Origin: CAYHVK01 sp964360255
GTDB lineage: Bacteria; Bdellovibrionota; Bdellovibrionia; Bdellovibrionales; UBA1609
Direction: 5' to 3'
NCBI GenBank assembly: GCA_964360255.1
Contig: CAYHVK010000015.1
Location: 10,208-74,207, forward strand
Length of the DNA stretch: 64,000 nucleotides
In this document: positions 32,723 through 42,218 of the stretch, piece after piece
Numbering within the stretch: position 1 is the stretch's first letter
Layout: each line of letters opens with the position of its first letter
The notes under the pieces: model-generated
The model's database searches: none
Told to the model about the DNA's origin: nothing
Seen by the model: the letters and a program-made list of their open reading frames with translations, nothing else
Made by a program: the position numbers and the translations under genes

Positions 32723-34726
32723 ATGAAGTTTTCAACTGCCTTTAAAAGTTTAGTATCCATCTGCATTTTTACAGCCTCGTTTTCATTAATAGCAGCGCCT
32801 CGATATCGTTTATCAGTGACTTACGGAAATCCGCAAGCTCAGCAAAAAAATCCTGCACCTCAGTCGGCACCAAAATTTAAAACAGCACAAGTAGCTTTAG
32901 CCGAGCAAGGCCTCCCTTTTAACGCTCGAAATGTTTACAGCTATTACATGGATGACACTCTGACTCGCCATCTTTTCAGAAAAGCAGTTCAATGGCCGCT
33001 TATCAACAAGCCTGCAGATACAGCTTTTAAGTATTTCTTCTATGGATTTAATGAGCTGCTTCCGCACTCATCTAATGGTGAAGGCATTTTCGATCGAATA
33101 AAAAAGCTTCACAACGAGCAGATCGAAGCTTTCTCACGTCACGCCATGGCGACCATGTTTCAGCTGAGTAGCGATCCAGCTGCTGACCCTAAATACACTG
33201 ATATTTTAAACATGGTTATTGCTTCAGCTAAAGATACCGGCTTCTCAAGTTTAGCTATCAAAAATATGGAAGTTTATACCTCTAATGATCCGAACCAGAA
33301 CGCCTTCACGGTGAGCGGCAATAACGAGCGCATCATTGTTGTCATTCATGTTCCACTTGTTGTTGGACGAACTGATGCTGAACTTAAAAAAATTATGGAT
33401 CACGAACTCGGTCATATTTGGTCTCTTCATTCTGTTGTCGGAATGATGCATGACATGATGGCGAACGTTATTATCGGCACTTACATCCCGAGCGTATTCC
33501 AGAATGGGATTATGCCTCAGGGCCAATCTGCAGCTATAAAAATGCAAGATCTTCCTTGTTCTGGCGCACAAACCTGCGGCCATAATAAAACTCATGCTAT
33601 TACGCCGCCAACACCAGCATTTAAAGGGCAGGCCAAAATAAATAAATTTGCCAATGCGGTTAATGAAGGCGTGGTGGCACTACTTAATACCAAGCCAGAA
33701 GTTAGATCTGCACTTGTACAGGAGTATATTGCACTTCTAGTTGGTGCTTTAGTTTCACAAAACGGAAAACCAGAATCGATTAACTTCTTCTTGAGCCTTC
33801 TTAAATCCAGACTCATCAATTCAGAAATAGAAATCAATCCGGCTCAACTTGCTTTTCACATCAACCAAGCCTTAATGGCTGTATCTCGCGCACAAGAAGA
33901 CAGCTGCGATCGTTACGCCATCGCTCATGGTGGTCGTCTTATTATGGCCGAATCAATGGCGAAGCTTTTTGCTTATCTTCCAGATCCGAAAAATCGCAAA
34001 AAACTTAAAGCTGCAGTCAATATGATAGAAAAACAAGTGGAGCGTTATAAAAAACGTGTAGAAGGCACCGACACTTCAGCTGAAGCCGGCAGCACGCACA
34101 CTTCTACGGCTCTTCGTGTTGTTGATATTTTGAACACTGAAGCTTTCCCACTTGTGGTGTTTAGCAAACCTTACTTAAAACTTCTTCTTATGGAAGACGC
34201 GATGAACACGGCCAATATGTCAGATCGCAACCTGGCCCTGCAAAGCGATCTTGTAGCATTAGCCGTACAAGAAGGTCTTGCGAAGAAGATCAACAATCCA
34301 TTTAACGATGTCATCGAGTACTTTGCATTCAATAAAGCCGCCCTGCTCGCAACAGCTAATGCTATTAAAGCTACAGAGAACGCAACTGCAATGGCCGATG
34401 CCATTGGTGGACTAGAAGCAGACGCAACTTACAACTCACCTATTCTTCTTGAGCTAGAAGCAAAACTCAAAGTAGAGCTCGAATCCACGAAATCGGCCAT
34501 TGTTAAAAATCGCCTTGAGCAAATTCAAAAACTCATTCAGGCTAGCAGCGTTGAAACGCTGACCGTCATTCAGCGCTCAGCTCAGCCAGCCAACATTACT
34601 AAAACAGTTTCTGAGAGCGTGCTGCCACTTTCGGGCCAGCACCTACCCATTAATCCGATACGCGCTGATATGTGCCATCAACTTCTTGCAGAATCGCAAA
34701 AGCCGACTGCGAAAACTAAGAAGTAA
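32723..34726 (+). CDS. exported M48-like metalloprotease (667 aa)
   Basis: Start at 32723 with GGAG upstream, giving a signal peptide ending near IAAPRY. The active site is H227-E228-x2-H231 (MDHELGHIWSLH), with a second zinc ligand expected in EDSCDRYAIAHGG about 165 residues later, the E-x3-D pattern of M48 peptidases. A long C-terminal region with helical, Ala/Glu-rich segments (about residues 480-640) makes it much larger than typical M48 proteins. Substrate and partner unknown; envelope quality control or prey digestion are possibilities. Confidence 0.75.
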   Translation: MKFSTAFKSLVSICIFTASFSLIAAPRYRLSVTYGNPQAQQKNPAPQSAPKFKTAQVALAEQGLPFNARNVYSYYMDDTLTRHLFRKAVQWPLINKPADTAFKYFFYGFNELLPHSSNGEGIFDRIKKLHNEQIEAFSRHAMATMFQLSSDPAADPKYTDILNMVIASAKDTGFSSLAIKNMEVYTSNDPNQNAFTVSGNNERIIVVIHVPLVVGRTDAELKKIMDHELGHIWSLHSVVGMMHDMMANVIIGTYIPSVFQNGIMPQGQSAAIKMQDLPCSGAQTCGHNKTHAITPPTPAFKGQAKINKFANAVNEGVVALLNTKPEVRSALVQEYIALLVGALVSQNGKPESINFFLSLLKSRLINSEIEINPAQLAFHINQALMAVSRAQEDSCDRYAIAHGGRLIMAESMAKLFAYLPDPKNRKKLKAAVNMIEKQVERYKKRVEGTDTSAEAGSTHTSTALRVVDILNTEAFPLVVFSKPYLKLLLMEDAMNTANMSDRNLALQSDLVALAVQEGLAKKINNPFNDVIEYFAFNKAALLATANAIKATENATAMADAIGGLEADATYNSPILLELEAKLKVELESTKSAIVKNRLEQIQKLIQASSVETLTVIQRSAQPANITKTVSESVLPLSGQHLPINPIRADMCHQLLAESQKPTAKTKK

Positions 34727-34778
34727 ATTAACGGCCTCTGACTTGTGGGCTCATTTGAAATCCGTTAAAACGGTGCCA

Positions 34779-36347
34779 ATGAGCTCGCTAACAGATTTAC
34801 AGTTTCAGAATTATTTCACGAGTACTTTTGCTGGTGACACCACAAATGATCTATCTTCAAGATCTACACCTCAAGTTTTGTATGCTCTCGCAAAGCCGAC
34901 TCCAGTTAAAAATCCTAAAATCCTAGCTTGGTCCCATGATCTTGCAAAACGTTTCAACCTTGATCAGCCAGAAACGCAAGGTGAGACCGCCGCCTTACTC
35001 ACCGGCAACCTTGTCACTCTCTCTATGAAGCCTTATGCCGCTTGCTATGGCGGCCATCAGTTCGGTCACTGGGCTGATCAACTGGGTGACGGCCGCGCGA
35101 TCACCTTAGGTGAACTCACTGAAGCGTCATCAGGTGAACGCTATGATCTTCAGCTTAAGGGAGCTGGCCGCACCGCCTACTCCCGTCGCGCCGACGGCCG
35201 TGCCGTCTTACGTTCATCGCTCAGAGAGTATATCGCCAGCGAAGCCTTACATTTTCTCGGCGTACCCACAACCCGCGCCCTCAGTTTAAGCCTGACCGGC
35301 GATCAAGTGCTGCGCGATATGTTTTATGACGGCCATGCTAAAGAAGAGCCTGGTGCCATCGTCGCTCGCGTCGCACCCAGTTTTATTCGTTTCGGTAATT
35401 TTGAAATTTTAGCTGCTCGTGGCGAAAACGAAAATTTACAAAAGCTCATCGATTACGTTATCGAACATTATTATAAGACGATTTCTCTCAAAGACCCGAA
35501 CCGCGTTCATTTACTTTTCGATGCCGTCGCAAATCGGACGGCCTCCCTGATGGCTCACTGGATGCGCGTCGGCTTTGTCCACGGAGTCATGAACACCGAC
35601 AATATGTCGATATTAGGACTTACTATAGATTATGGCCCTTATGGTTTTCTCGATAATTACGATCCGATGTTCACGCCAAATACCACCGATTTGCCTGGTC
35701 GACGATATTGCTATGGGCGGCAGCCTAAAATAGCCCAGTGGAACCTCGCTCGCCTCGCCGAAGCTTTCTTGGTCTTAGTGCCAGATCAAATCGAAAAGTT
35801 TCAAAGCTCTATCGAACAGTTTGAAATTAATTTTCAAAATGAACATTTAGAAGTGATGGGCAATAAGCTGGGCCTAGGACTCAAGAAAAGTGTCGAAGAT
35901 TTAAAATGGCTGAACGATTTAGAAAAGCTCATGCTCGAAAGCCAAGCCGATTTTACTCACTTCTATCGCTTACTCACCGACACTGCTGAGACGACCATTG
36001 AGAATTTGCAGTCTGTATTTTATCAAAAATCTATATCTACAGAAACTAAAAATCTTTGGTCAGTTTGGCTGACTGAGTACAACGCTCGCACTTTGGCTTC
36101 GCCACTTTCATCCACCGAGAGAAAAATCAAAATGTCATCGGCGAATCCGATTTACGTTCCGAGAAACTTTATCTTACAAGAAATTATCGATGGTATAGAA
36201 AATAATAATACGTCTCTACTCGAACACTTTTCAAAAGTTTTGCAGGAGCCATATGTGCACCACGCTGGCGCTGAAATATTTTTACGAATGCGTCCCGATT
36301 GGGCGCTAGATAAAGCAGGCTGCTCAACGCTCTCATGTAGCTCATAG
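34779..36347 (+). CDS. selO: SelO-type protein adenylyltransferase (YdiU family)
   Basis: The pseudokinase-fold motifs are clear: YGGHQFGHWADQLGDGRAITLGE, QLKGAGRTAYSRRADGRAVLRSS, VARVAPSFIRFGNFE, MNTDNMSILGLTIDYGPYGFLD. SelO transfers AMP to proteins in redox control. The C-terminus ends in GCSTLSCSS; related bacterial proteins have a Cys pair here where the animal protein has selenocysteine. It carries 522 aa after the MSSLTDL start, slightly longer than usual because of an in-frame upstream extension I excluded. No strong Shine-Dalgarno is seen. Confidence 0.9.
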   Translation: MSSLTDLQFQNYFTSTFAGDTTNDLSSRSTPQVLYALAKPTPVKNPKILAWSHDLAKRFNLDQPETQGETAALLTGNLVTLSMKPYAACYGGHQFGHWADQLGDGRAITLGELTEASSGERYDLQLKGAGRTAYSRRADGRAVLRSSLREYIASEALHFLGVPTTRALSLSLTGDQVLRDMFYDGHAKEEPGAIVARVAPSFIRFGNFEILAARGENENLQKLIDYVIEHYYKTISLKDPNRVHLLFDAVANRTASLMAHWMRVGFVHGVMNTDNMSILGLTIDYGPYGFLDNYDPMFTPNTTDLPGRRYCYGRQPKIAQWNLARLAEAFLVLVPDQIEKFQSSIEQFEINFQNEHLEVMGNKLGLGLKKSVEDLKWLNDLEKLMLESQADFTHFYRLLTDTAETTIENLQSVFYQKSISTETKNLWSVWLTEYNARTLASPLSSTERKIKMSSANPIYVPRNFILQEIIDGIENNNTSLLEHFSKVLQEPYVHHAGAEIFLRMRPDWALDKAGCSTLSCSS

Positions 36348-36438
36348 TCTACTGACACCACTTCACTTGGTCTCGTTATTGCTGAACTCAATTAGATCCG
36401 GTCAATGTGACACCGGGTTAAAAACTAGGGAGCAATAA

Positions 36439-37278
36439 ATGAAAAATATAAAGTTGTACGTATTAGGTTTGTTAGCGCTGAACATGATGGCCTGCGAATA
36501 CGATGTCTCGGGTGTTTTGACCGCCAGTGAAAATTTAGTCTTCAATTATAGTTCAAATGCAAAAGACCAAGCTAAGCGCGTGAAGAAGGGTAAAGAAGCC
36601 TTCAAGTCTCTTGCGGCCGGCCAGTACAATGCAAAAATTGAAATCGAAGACAAAGATATCGATATCAAAGTTAAAGATTTACTCGCCGTTAAATTTAAAA
36701 TCCCTAAGAGCATTCCGCTGCCAAAAAATGGCGGTAAAATGCTAGTGCCTTCCGCTTTAACAGGTCAGCCCTATGATCTTGCGGCCGATGTCGTGATGGA
36801 TATTTCACGCTCATCGACAACTGATGCTTACGAAAGCTGTACGGATACAGTTTATTACGAAGACTGCTCTTGCAGCGCCGATGGTCAAATCACTTGTCAG
36901 GAGCGCTCCATCGGCTTGAGCGCTGAAATGCCAGTGTCTTATTACCTCGAATACACAACTCGCGATATTATCGTCGATGTTGTTCAGCCAGCGACAAATA
37001 AGTCTGTGGCTCGCTTCAAAGGCAGCCGCACAGATTCTGAGAAGATCTACACTTACAAAGGAATGTGCCGAGCCGATCCACGTGAGGTAAGAAATATTCG
37101 TCGCACCGAGCGCCACGATATTCGTAATTGCCGACCGGCTCAGCCACCATCAGGCCCTGGCGAGACACGCCCCGAGCGACCGGATCGTCCAGATCGCCCA
37201 GGTCGTCCAAGCAGGCCGGGTCGCCCCGGGGATGATCGCGGCCGACATAGCGATGATGGCCGCCCTCGTCGTCCTTAA
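36439..37278 (+). CDS. lipoprotein with Pro/Arg repetitive tail (279 aa)
   Basis: The lipobox MMAC gives a lipidated Cys19. The first 220 residues are a beta-rich domain with a Cys cluster (YEDCSCSADGQITCQE). The last 55 residues are a low-complexity R-P-D/G repeat (RPDRPDRPGRPSRPGRPG...), strongly positive. The repeats are built from imperfect 9-bp units. Such a tail would stay extended and may contact LPS or peptidoglycan, which is inference. GGGAG is upstream; a terminator follows at 37311. Confidence 0.7.
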   Translation: MKNIKLYVLGLLALNMMACEYDVSGVLTASENLVFNYSSNAKDQAKRVKKGKEAFKSLAAGQYNAKIEIEDKDIDIKVKDLLAVKFKIPKSIPLPKNGGKMLVPSALTGQPYDLAADVVMDISRSSTTDAYESCTDTVYYEDCSCSADGQITCQERSIGLSAEMPVSYYLEYTTRDIIVDVVQPATNKSVARFKGSRTDSEKIYTYKGMCRADPREVRNIRRTERHDIRNCRPAQPPSGPGETRPERPDRPDRPGRPSRPGRPGDDRGRHSDDGRPRRP

Positions 37279-37310
37279 TTATAAAATCTAAAACAAATTT
37301 AAAGGCTTAG

Positions 37311-37340
37311 AGGCGATTCGGGGGAATCGCCTTTTGCTTT
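37311..37340 (+). terminator. intrinsic terminator after the Pro/Arg-tail lipoprotein gene
   Basis: AGGCGATTC (37311-37319) pairs perfectly with GAATCGCCT (37324-37332) around a GGGG loop, followed by TTTGCTTTT. Confidence 0.85.
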
Positions 37341-37462
37341 TGCGGCATAACTTCAAATACTGCCTAGTATAAGCACAGCTACTTAACTAAGTAGTTGTTA
37401 TCATTCGTCTTTTGTAATAACTACATGCGTTAATTATCTTCTGGTGAGGTAGGGTCAAATAA

Positions 37463-37468
37463 TATAAT
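37463..37468 (+). promoter_or_regulatory. perfect -10 element of the polyphosphate polymerase-like operon
   Basis: TATAAT lies about 30 bp before the ATG at 37498, with AAGGAG five bases from the ATG. No good -35 is seen 17 bp upstream (TCTGGT). An inverted repeat CTACTT-4 bp-AAGTAG (37379-37394) lies about 70 bp upstream and could bind a regulator. Confidence 0.4.
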
Positions 37469-37497
37469 GTGGCGCGCTATACCAGATAAGGAGCCTT

Positions 37498-38307
37498 ATG
37501 GATTCAAATTCAATATTAAATCTATGCGCGCCAGAAAGACAATCTGAAGTCGCTGAAGAAAGATTCAGCCGTATTGAAGAGAAACTTCTACTTCCTAATT
37601 CTCTTCGTGATGACTTTATAAAAACTGCAAATAAACACCATATGGTCCCATGCTACCCTGACGACACAACTGTTTACTCTCTTATTGAAAGCACTTACTT
37701 TGACAGCCAAGAGCTTCGCTCTTTCACAGATCACTTTCAGCGCGCCTCGTATCGCTTCAAACTTCGCGGTAGAAAATATGGCCCAAACGGACACTGGCCC
37801 GATGCATCAGCGCCCATGTACTTAGAGTTAAAAACTAAGAGCGTTGATATCTGCGATAAAGTACGAATTAAAATCGATAACGATGAATTCGTGAATTTAA
37901 AAAATGGTGGGCGCATCGCTCGTACAAATAAAATTAAAACTGTTAAAAAAATTAATGATGTTTTTGAAACTCTGCCGCAATCGCCAACTTGCAAAATTGT
38001 TTATCGTCGTTACGCTTACGAGCAAGATAATTTACGCATTACAATTGATGACCAGATTAAATTTCAGCCGCTTAAAAATATCGACCCCAATTTAGCTCTT
38101 CGGTTAAAATCAATGACTTGGTGGCCTGATGCTCACGTGATGTCTAAGAAACTCGAGTCTGGCGATTACTCATTGGTAGAAGTGAAGCACATTGGTATTT
38201 TGCCACTTTGGCTGCAAAATTACATGAATACACACAATCTTGTGTTCCAAAGCTTTTCTAAATATTGCTATGCGATTTCAAATCTTATTCAAGGAGAGTT
38301 ACGATGA
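37498..38307 (+). CDS. VTC-domain protein, polyphosphate polymerase-like
   Basis: The tunnel-domain motifs are in order: RIEEKLLLP, STYFDSQELRSF, SYRFKLRGRKYG, YLELKTKS, IVYRRYAYE, and SLVEVKHIG with SFSKYCYAI at the end. VTC-type domains make long-chain polyphosphate from ATP using basic and acidic tunnel residues. 269 aa matches a stand-alone catalytic domain. The stop overlaps the start of the DUF4956 gene (ATGA), a conserved pairing in bacteria. It has no transmembrane part, so the partner probably supplies the membrane anchor or exit. Confidence 0.8.
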   Translation: MDSNSILNLCAPERQSEVAEERFSRIEEKLLLPNSLRDDFIKTANKHHMVPCYPDDTTVYSLIESTYFDSQELRSFTDHFQRASYRFKLRGRKYGPNGHWPDASAPMYLELKTKSVDICDKVRIKIDNDEFVNLKNGGRIARTNKIKTVKKINDVFETLPQSPTCKIVYRRYAYEQDNLRITIDDQIKFQPLKNIDPNLALRLKSMTWWPDAHVMSKKLESGDYSLVEVKHIGILPLWLQNYMNTHNLVFQSFSKYCYAISNLIQGELR

Positions 38308-38861
38308 ATCCAGCCGGTGTAGGTGGAATGGCCTCTCATATGATGATGAATCAAGTGGAGACCGTTAGCGTATTAGCTTCTGTCGAAGCCTTAGCCAATT
38401 CTGCTGCTCTTGGTATGGTTTTACTTTGTTTGACGGTATGGGCGAGCAACTCGACGCCAAATGATAAAATTGGCCCTAATAATTCACGTTTGTCGCCTTC
38501 AGATGTTATCATCAACTCTTCCAACGTACTCTTCATCTGTTTTGGGATGACAGGAATGCTTTTGCTTGTGAACAATAATATTGCCCGTGCCTTTGCAATT
38601 GCCGCGGCCATTGCTCTCGTGCGTTTCAAAATCAAAGTTGATTCTAAAATTATGAGCATGAGTCTTTTCTACGCGGTTTTAACTGGCATGGCTTGCGGCG
38701 TAGGCTATGCATTTATCGGCTATATTCTTGTTATCTTTTTCGGGATCTTACAATTTATCGTAATCTCAGCGGTCAAAGCGGCTCACGCTAAATCTGCTCA
38801 GGCACAAATGACAGCTCCCCTTAACGCCAACGAATCATCTGCTCAGCTGACGAACTCTTAA
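38304..38861 (+). CDS. DUF4956 integral membrane protein, partner of the VTC-domain protein
   Basis: Start at 38304 behind GGAG, overlapping the VTC stop. The 185-aa product has four hydrophobic segments; the third is AFAIAAAIALVRFKIK, a family hallmark with Arg/Lys at the membrane edge. DUF4956 proteins are usually next to VTC-domain genes, but their function is not established; a polyphosphate channel or scaffold is an inference. Confidence 0.78.
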   Translation: MNPAGVGGMASHMMMNQVETVSVLASVEALANSAALGMVLLCLTVWASNSTPNDKIGPNNSRLSPSDVIINSSNVLFICFGMTGMLLLVNNNIARAFAIAAAIALVRFKIKVDSKIMSMSLFYAVLTGMACGVGYAFIGYILVIFFGILQFIVISAVKAAHAKSAQAQMTAPLNANESSAQLTNS

Positions 38862-38891
38862 GATATTGAATGAATTAGAATAGACTTCAGA

Positions 38892-38927
38892 AGCCTTACT
38901 ATAGGCCCAATCTCTTACAGTAAGGCT
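38892..38927. terminator. possible terminator hairpin after the DUF4956 gene
   Basis: AGCCTTACT (38892-38900) pairs with AGTAAGGCT (38919-38927). The loop is 18 nt and no long U-tract follows, so it is a weak terminator shared by two convergent genes. Confidence 0.45.
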
Positions 38928-38939
38928 ACATCGGCTTTC

Positions 38940-40148
38940 TCACTCAACCGATAAAACGTAATGAGATTGAAAGCCGCCCGCACCAAGATCTATTTCTTGA
39001 ATCAAATCCGATGCTGAAATATTCGTACTTGAATCGTATGAAATCTTATAAATCAATAAATCCGAAGTGTTCTGCCCACTATTGCAAGTCACAACGTAAT
39101 ATTGACCGTCAGTCGTGATAGCTAATGAGCGAGCCTCTTTAGAGGCCACAGGAATAAATTTGTTCATGCGAGCCATATCGAAGAGGCCTGCTGAAGTCAC
39201 AGGAAGAGCCCATATACCCTCTTTGCCGGCCTCACGAACGGTCGCCGCCACATAGCCATGCTTATGGTCGATTTTTAAATCGCTACCCCTCAGGCCCATT
39301 TCAAACGCCTGAGCCTCAATCAAAGAATAGACCCCAGCATTTTCTTGAATATTATAAATAACAACTGAACTGTGCCCCGTATTGGCCTCGGTGGTTAAAT
39401 AAACTTTATCGAAAATTTCATCATAAACTACCATGCGCGGATCACCGACTAAAGTGGCGCCCACATGAGTCAGCTGACCGTCTATGTCGCGAGAGTAAAT
39501 CACGATTCGGTGCTCATCTTTATTGGCAACAAAAACAAGATTACGACCTTTATCAAATGAGCTCGAGTGGGAATGAGCCCCCGAAGCATAAGTGAAAACC
39601 TGCTGTTCTGTGGCCGCCTCACCTAAGAAATCGACCTTATAAGAAGCGTACTGACCTTGATTGTAGCTGGCTGCTAAAATAGAAAAATCGCTGTTATTAC
39701 GAAGCGCCTGAATATGAACCGCTTGCGAAATAAATGGCAGAGTTTTTTGTAAGGTCAAATTGCCGCTGGCTTCTGTTAGATGAAGTACGTTTAGATTTGG
39801 CCCACTGGCATCCGCCACAAAAAGGGTTCGAGAAATTTTATCATAATCAAACCATCCGGGCGACTGACCGCTGCTAAGAGGATAACTGATAACGTTCGTT
39901 ATCTGATCTGTTTTGTGATCCAGGATTAAAGCTTTAATGGACGAGCTGCCACCTACATAAATATAGGATTTTTTAATAATTCCTGTTGGTGGATTATTGC
40001 CACTATTATCTAAAATATCAGGAGCTGTAGACTGAAGATCAGCACTGCTAAAGCCTGGTGCGCAATTTTGAAATGCTCCCAAAAGAATGCCTAGCGCCAA
40101 CAGCACACTAAAAACCAGGGTTTTATTTTTCGGAAGACCTAAAAGCAT
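38940..40148 (-). CDS. lactonase/YncE-type beta-propeller lipoprotein
   Basis: A signal peptide with lipobox AFQNC (Cys near 29) and then repeated blade-like segments of about 45 residues with VFVAD/LFVADAS, LVFVANKDEHRIVIYS and VVTCNSGQN motifs, as in 6-phosphogluconolactonase-type (lactonase) seven-blade propellers. The fold binds or hydrolyses ligands; enzymatic residues are not evident, so a binding or scaffold role in the envelope is as likely as catalysis. Confidence 0.75.
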   Translation of the reverse strand: MLLGLPKNKTLVFSVLLALGILLGAFQNCAPGFSSADLQSTAPDILDNSGNNPPTGIIKKSYIYVGGSSSIKALILDHKTDQITNVISYPLSSGQSPGWFDYDKISRTLFVADASGPNLNVLHLTEASGNLTLQKTLPFISQAVHIQALRNNSDFSILAASYNQGQYASYKVDFLGEAATEQQVFTYASGAHSHSSSFDKGRNLVFVANKDEHRIVIYSRDIDGQLTHVGATLVGDPRMVVYDEIFDKVYLTTEANTGHSSVVIYNIQENAGVYSLIEAQAFEMGLRGSDLKIDHKHGYVAATVREAGKEGIWALPVTSAGLFDMARMNKFIPVASKEARSLAITTDGQYYVVTCNSGQNTSDLLIYKISYDSSTNISASDLIQEIDLGAGGFQSHYVLSVE

Positions 40149-40426
40149 AAACGTCCAGCGACAACTAAGATTGCCTTAATTTAGTGTACCTGAGGGTGAC
40201 CTATCTCGACATTTATTTAGAGTCGCCTGTCTCAAAAAGAGACTTTTGTGATATCGCAACACTGCTGCGAGAAAACTCGAACTGTCTAAATTCCTAACTC
40301 TTGTAAATTAAAAAATAGCGGCCTGATTAAAACTTATACGGTGACCAGCGGCCACTAAGCGGATATTCGTTCTACGGCGGCACGGGCCCTGCAATTCATT
40401 AAGTTATCAAACCCAGAGGTTTCAAT

Positions 40427-40972
40427 ATGATCACCAAAACGATTTCTGCACTTGTTATTGTAGCAACTTCTATAACAGCCTTTAGCGCACAAGAGACAAC
40501 TCGTCGCTGCACCTACACCGGCATTTCAGCTAAATGCGGCGAAGCCAAAACTGTCGTTGAGTGTGAAGGTTTCGATGAAGCTCACTACTTGTCAGATGAT
40601 GAAAAGATCAGCAACGTCAGCTTGAACCTGCATGTCGGCAACGATTCTCTCGAACGCGATGTAGTCGAGGATTTAGCCGTTATTAAAGAGCCAACAGCAA
40701 CAGTGAGTGATTACAATACGGCTCTCAACACTCACGATCAGAAGCTTTTAGATAATAAAGAGCTTAAGAATGTGTCTCCGCTTCATGCAAATGCCATTAA
40801 AGATTTAAAAGAAGCGCTAACTCATAAAGATTCTAAAGTTAAAGTGAATTCTAACAAGGATAATTTAGCTATTGGAACTTTTGAAATCTCGCGCTCGGCG
40901 AAACTTTATAAATCGTGCTTTAAAGCCAAGGGCGAAGCTGCTCCCTCTAAAGCTACAGATAAGAAATCTTAG
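40427..40972 (+). CDS. exported protein, function unknown (181 aa)
   Basis: A signal peptide ends at FSAQE. The mature part is rich in Asp/Lys/Asn with four Cys in pairs (RRCTYT, AKCGE, VECEGF, KSCFK) and a helical charged centre. The region upstream (40149-40426, about 280 bp) contains no ORF; it holds a small GTCTC/GAGAC hairpin and the AGAGGTTTCAAT leader. No family recognised. Confidence 0.6.
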   Translation: MITKTISALVIVATSITAFSAQETTRRCTYTGISAKCGEAKTVVECEGFDEAHYLSDDEKISNVSLNLHVGNDSLERDVVEDLAVIKEPTATVSDYNTALNTHDQKLLDNKELKNVSPLHANAIKDLKEALTHKDSKVKVNSNKDNLAIGTFEISRSAKLYKSCFKAKGEAAPSKATDKKS

Positions 40973-41031
40973 AGCCTCTGAGCCTAAATAAACTAAAAAT
41001 ATCTAATTTTAAAAACTTAAAAAAGGCATAA

Positions 41032-41059
41032 AAAAAGCCAACCCGAAGGTTGGCTTTTT
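41032..41059. terminator. bidirectional intrinsic terminator
   Basis: AAAAAGCCAACC (41032-41043) pairs over 12 bp with GGTTGGCTTTTT (41048-41059) around a CGAA loop. It serves both the exported protein gene and the convergent RRM gene. Confidence 0.9.
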
Positions 41060-41097
41060 AGCTAATGACTTAGCTGTAGCAAGATTGCTGGTAGAGA

Positions 41098-41433
41098 CTA
41101 CCAACGACCGCCACCGCCGCCACCGCCGCGATTTTGCGAGAAGCCACCACGACCACCGCCGCCACCGCCGCGATTGTCACGTTTTTCCATCGGCTTTGCT
41201 TCGCTGATGTTCATTTTGCGACCTTCGTATTCAGTACCGTTGAAACGGCTGATTACAGCTTGTGCTTCTTCGTCTGAAGACATTTCAACAAAACCGAAAC
41301 CTTTTGAGCGGCCAGTTTCGCGATCAGTAATAATTTTTACTGAAGCTACTGAACCACACTCAGAAAATGTGTTTGTTAGATTCTCTTCCGAAGCGGAATA
41401 AGAAAGGTTTCCTACATATAACTTGTTACCCAT
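41098..41433 (-). CDS. RRM-type glycine-rich RNA-binding protein
   Basis: ATG at 41433 follows AGGAGG at ideal spacing. A single RRM runs from LYVGNLSYS (RNP2) to KGFGFVEM (RNP1), residues 3-80, followed by a 30-residue Gly/Arg tail with short GGGG blocks. Such proteins bind single-stranded RNA and are often cold-induced. The tail's codons make the 3' end locally GC-rich (GCC-type repeats). Confidence 0.92.
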   Translation of the reverse strand: MGNKLYVGNLSYSASEENLTNTFSECGSVASVKIITDRETGRSKGFGFVEMSSDEEAQAVISRFNGTEYEGRKMNISEAKPMEKRDNRGGGGGGRGGFSQNRGGGGGGGRW

Positions 41434-41615
41434 AATACCTCCTAAAGGCATGGAGCCATTGAGAGGATACTAAGGGCGGAATGCCCGCGAGACTCTTCAA
41501 AAGCGTTTAACGTGAGAATCTTGTACATAAGAAGTTTTAAAAAAGATAGTTAAGTTTTTTTTGCAATTTCTGCTTAGAAACCTTACCTGGCAGGGCCTTT
41601 GGGCATTTTAGATAT

Positions 41616-41662
41616 AAAAAGAGCCCATCCCTACGATAACGCAGGGGTTTAAGGCTCTTTTT
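41616..41662 (-). terminator. intrinsic terminator of the reverse-strand membrane-protein gene
   Basis: AAAAAGAGCC (41616-41625) pairs with GGCTCTTTTT (41653-41662), enclosing a second short stem. The reverse strand ends in a U-run. It lies 21 bp past the stop of the gene at 41683. Confidence 0.75.
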
Positions 41663-41682
41663 GACCTTTTTAGACCCTTTTT

Positions 41683-42087
41683 TTAGTGATGTAATTTTTC
41701 GTCCACAGGTGATCGCATATCCTCAGACATAAGCTGGCGGGCGATAAGTACTAGGCCGACCCCTGCTACAATCAATGCAGCTGTCTGCGCTGGCTTAGCT
41801 GTCACTTTACGCTTAATCGCATCCCAGCTAGGAGCCATTTCAGCGATTTTGTTAAAATTTATGGTGCTGCCGATTCCGAGGGCTGCCGCTGCTTTTTCAA
41901 TACGACGAAGACCCCAGTGATCCTCTAAGTACTGAACTACTTCTTGAATCAATTCTGGGGCGTCTGATGCATCGGCACCCCGACCTGACATCATGCTAGT
42001 TTCATTAGCCATGGGCTTAGCTTTTTTTTGAGAAATAGGCTGCTGTTGGCTTCTATCAGTTGTTGATTGAGGGTTCTTTTGATCCAT
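41683..42087 (-). CDS. hypothetical protein with C-terminal membrane segment (134 aa)
   Basis: A Gln/Ser-rich N-terminus (about 40 residues), a helical central part (LIQEVVQYLEDHWGLRRIEKAAAALGIG) and one hydrophobic segment near the C-terminus (TAALIVAGVGLVLIARQLM). The arrangement suggests a tail-anchored protein with a soluble helical domain. Family unknown. Its upstream side faces the Gre-like gene at 42255. Confidence 0.6.
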   Translation of the reverse strand: MDQKNPQSTTDRSQQQPISQKKAKPMANETSMMSGRGADASDAPELIQEVVQYLEDHWGLRRIEKAAAALGIGSTINFNKIAEMAPSWDAIKRKVTAKPAQTAALIVAGVGLVLIARQLMSEDMRSPVDEKLHH

Positions 42088-42218
42088 TATTGGTCTCCTT
42101 AGTTAATAGACTGAGTGTATCTACTGCAAGGCGATGCCAAGTTTTTTTGCCAGGTTTTGAGGTAGAAACGGACTCAAAACGTGCGGCTCAAGCAGTTGAT
42201 CGTGGCAATAATGAACAT

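Noticed and set aside
33251..34404. Several reverse-strand ORFs inside the large M48-like gene
   Set aside because: All lie inside a well-supported protease gene and show low-complexity translation without start signals.
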